NCBI GenBank assembly: GCA_051986465.1
Contig: JBPYFB010000405.1
Location: 1-7,767 of the forward strand
Reading direction: 5' to 3'
Source: DATEJJ01 sp051986465
GTDB lineage: Bacteria; Actinomycetota; Actinomycetes; Mycobacteriales; Micromonosporaceae
Length of the DNA stretch: 7,767 nucleotides
Each line of letters starts with the position of its first letter. The stretch's first letter is position 1. Shown here piece by piece: positions 6,676 through 7,767 of the stretch. Below the pieces are notes generated by a model that saw only the letters and a list, made by a program, of their open reading frames with translations, made no database searches and had not been told where the DNA came from. Position numbers and translations under genes: made by a program.

Positions 6676-7410
6676 TCAGTAGTCCTCCACGGTGATGCCG
6701 GCCGCCACGCCGGCGACAACATTCGCGGCGCCCGACGGGGCGGGGCCGCGGGCGAGGGGGACGCCGCCGCGCAGCCGGCGCGCGGGATTGCCGGCCCAGA
6801 CCTCGCCGAACGGCACGTCGCGCAGCACGACCGAGCCCATGCCGATCAACGCTCCCGCGCCGACCGTGGCACCCTCGCGGATCAAGGCCCCGGCGCCGCC
6901 GTAGCAGCCCTCGCGCAGCCGGACGCCCCCGCCCAGCCGCACCCCGGAGGCGAGCGTCGCGTACTGCTCGATCACGCAGTCATGGGTGAGCACGCAGTGC
7001 GGCATGACGGCCACGTGGCCGCCGACCGTGACATCGGAGGTCAGCACGCTCTGCCCCAGCACCACGGTGCCGGGCCCCAGCATGCAGCCCAGACCCACGC
7101 TGGCCGACGGGTGCACGATGGTGGCATACCGGTGGGAGGCCAGCCCCAGCCGCTCCACCACCCTGGCCCGTACCCTGAAGCTGCGCGGGTTGCCGAGGCA
7201 CAGCACGACCGAGGCGTCCGGGTAGGCGTCCACCATGGACAGTCCACCGAGGACGGTCGCGCCGGCCCTGCTGGTGCCGTGCAGGGCCGGGTCGTCGTCG
7301 AGCAGTCCGAGCAGCCGGAAGGTCGGGGTGACCTCGTTGACCGCTGCCACCGCGGAGACGGTCTCCCTGGCGAAGCCGCCCGCGCCCGCGATCAGCAGGT
7401 CGGTGGGCAT
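6676..7410 (-). CDS. NeuD/PglD-type sugar acyltransferase (left-handed beta-helix)
   Basis: 244 residues. An N-terminal Rossmann-like PglD domain carries IAGAGGFARETV (7-18) and CLGNPRSFRVRARVVERL (71-88). From about residue 97 hexapeptide repeats form a left-handed beta-helix, for example IVHPSASVGLGCMLGPGTVV (98-117). CVLTHDCVIEQYATLASGV (139-157) aligns with the region of PglD that holds its catalytic histidine, making H143 the likely base. GNPARRLR (207-214) is the usual end of the fold. The enzyme would move an acyl group, usually acetyl from acetyl-CoA, to an amino group (PglD, QdtC-like) or hydroxyl (NeuD) of a sugar. Between two aminotransferase genes, N-acylation of the new amine is most likely. 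About 30 extra residues, Gly/Ala-rich, follow the usual end. The ATG overlaps the upstream stop as TGATG, and no strong separate ribosome site is seen, so translation is probably coupled. Confidence 0.88.
   Translation of the reverse strand: MPTDLLIAGAGGFARETVSAVAAVNEVTPTFRLLGLLDDDPALHGTSRAGATVLGGLSMVDAYPDASVVLCLGNPRSFRVRARVVERLGLASHRYATIVHPSASVGLGCMLGPGTVVLGQSVLTSDVTVGGHVAVMPHCVLTHDCVIEQYATLASGVRLGGGVRLREGCYGGAGALIREGATVGAGALIGMGSVVLRDVPFGEVWAGNPARRLRGGVPLARGPAPSGAANVVAGVAAGITVEDY
6683..6688 (-). promoter_or_regulatory. Ribosome binding site of the complete aminotransferase, inside the preceding gene
   Basis: GGAGGA on the minus strand lies in the last codons of the acyltransferase gene, 9 nt before the ATG at 6673. 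With only 2 nt between stop and start, ribosomes finishing the acyltransferase can reload here. Confidence 0.65.
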
Positions 7411-7767
7411 CAGTGGCTCAGCTTGCGCAGGGTGTCCACGACGTGGTCCTGGTCGGCCTCGCTCAGCTCCTGGTACAGCGGGAGGATCAACGAGTTCCGG
7501 GTCAGCCGCTCGGTGACCGGCAGTGGCCGCGGCGCGAGTGCCGCCGGCGAACCGGCCCCGTCGGCGTACGCCGGCTCCAGGTGGGCGGCCATGATGCCGC
7601 GACGCGCGGAGATGCCGGCCACCGCGAGCTCCGCGAGCGCCTCGTCGCGCGAGCGCCCGAACGACTCGTCCAGCAGCACCCAGAACGACTGGAAGTTCGT
7701 CGTGCCGTAGTCCGGGTCCCGTACCGGCACCAGACCGTCCACATCGGACAGCAGCTCGTGGTACCGG
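7410..7767 (-). CDS. DegT/DnrJ/EryC1/StrS family aminotransferase, C-terminal fragment (runs off the right edge)
   Basis: 119 codons of the 3' end are present, and the frame stays open to the right edge (RYHELLSDVDGLVP...), so the true start lies beyond the window. The fragment is the small C-terminal domain of an NDP-sugar aminotransferase. DYGTTNFQSFWVLLDE is the strand that usually reads Y-x-F/Y-x-V, GISARRGIMAAHLEPAYAD is the substrate-side loop of many family members, and NSLILPLYQELSEADQDHVVDTL is the standard end. The catalytic lysine and PLP site are outside the window, so activity and sugar position cannot be judged. It differs clearly from the second aminotransferase in this window (ARRGIMAAH versus GAGIHYPTP), so the two are paralogues with probably different substrates, not a recent duplication. 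The stop overlaps the acyltransferase start by one base. Confidence 0.88.
   Translation of the reverse strand, partial: RYHELLSDVDGLVPVRDPDYGTTNFQSFWVLLDESFGRSRDEALAELAVAGISARRGIMAAHLEPAYADGAGSPAALAPRPLPVTERLTRNSLILPLYQELSEADQDHVVDTLRKLSH

Noticed and set aside
5726..6682. 318-codon open frame on the plus strand
   Set aside because: It is antisense to the aminotransferase gene, whose full set of PLP-site motifs leaves no doubt. The antisense product is His/Gln/Arg-rich and unlike any family I know.
6667..7710. 347-codon open frame on the plus strand
   Set aside because: It spans antisense to two coupled sugar-enzyme genes. Composition is low in variety and no domain or ribosome site supports it.

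Overview
The window is GC-rich DNA with GC-ending codons, purine-rich Shine-Dalgarno sites and large secreted mosaic proteins, all of which fit a high-GC actinomycete. The genus cannot be read from the sequence. The gene content looks like part of a surface-glycan or exopolysaccharide locus: sugar-nucleotide enzymes at one end, a family 2 glycosyltransferase at the other, and two exported proteins between them.

Layout, left to right. (1) 1-216, minus: N-terminal 72 codons of a GT2 glycosyltransferase, cut by the window edge. (2) 287-3931, minus: a 1214-residue secreted protein with a Sec signal peptide, an N,N-dimethylformamidase large-subunit-like domain, and a C-terminal train of Ig-like and DUF4082-like modules. 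It lies directly upstream of the glycosyltransferase and probably shares a transcript with it. (3) 3932-4372: a divergent intergenic region with candidate promoters for both sides, a 10-bp palindrome and other dyads. (4) 4373-5539, plus: a membrane-anchored right-handed beta-helix protein with a Ser/Pro-rich stalk. (5) 5540-5583: an inverted repeat at the convergent junction, a possible two-way terminator. (6) 5567-7767, minus: a tightly coupled cassette of a DegT/DnrJ/EryC1/StrS aminotransferase (C-terminal part only), a NeuD/PglD-type acyltransferase and a second, complete DegT-family aminotransferase whose active-site motif resembles sugar 3-aminotransferases.

How the genes may work together (inference). 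The right-hand cassette would aminate and N-acylate a nucleotide-linked keto sugar. Glycosyltransferases such as the one at the left edge would build a glycan. The two exported proteins would then act on, bind or organise that glycan outside the membrane. A secreted relative of an amide hydrolase next to genes for acylamino sugars suggests, but does not show, that it acts on N-acyl groups of the surface polymer. I see no tRNA, rRNA, CRISPR array, transposase or prophage gene.
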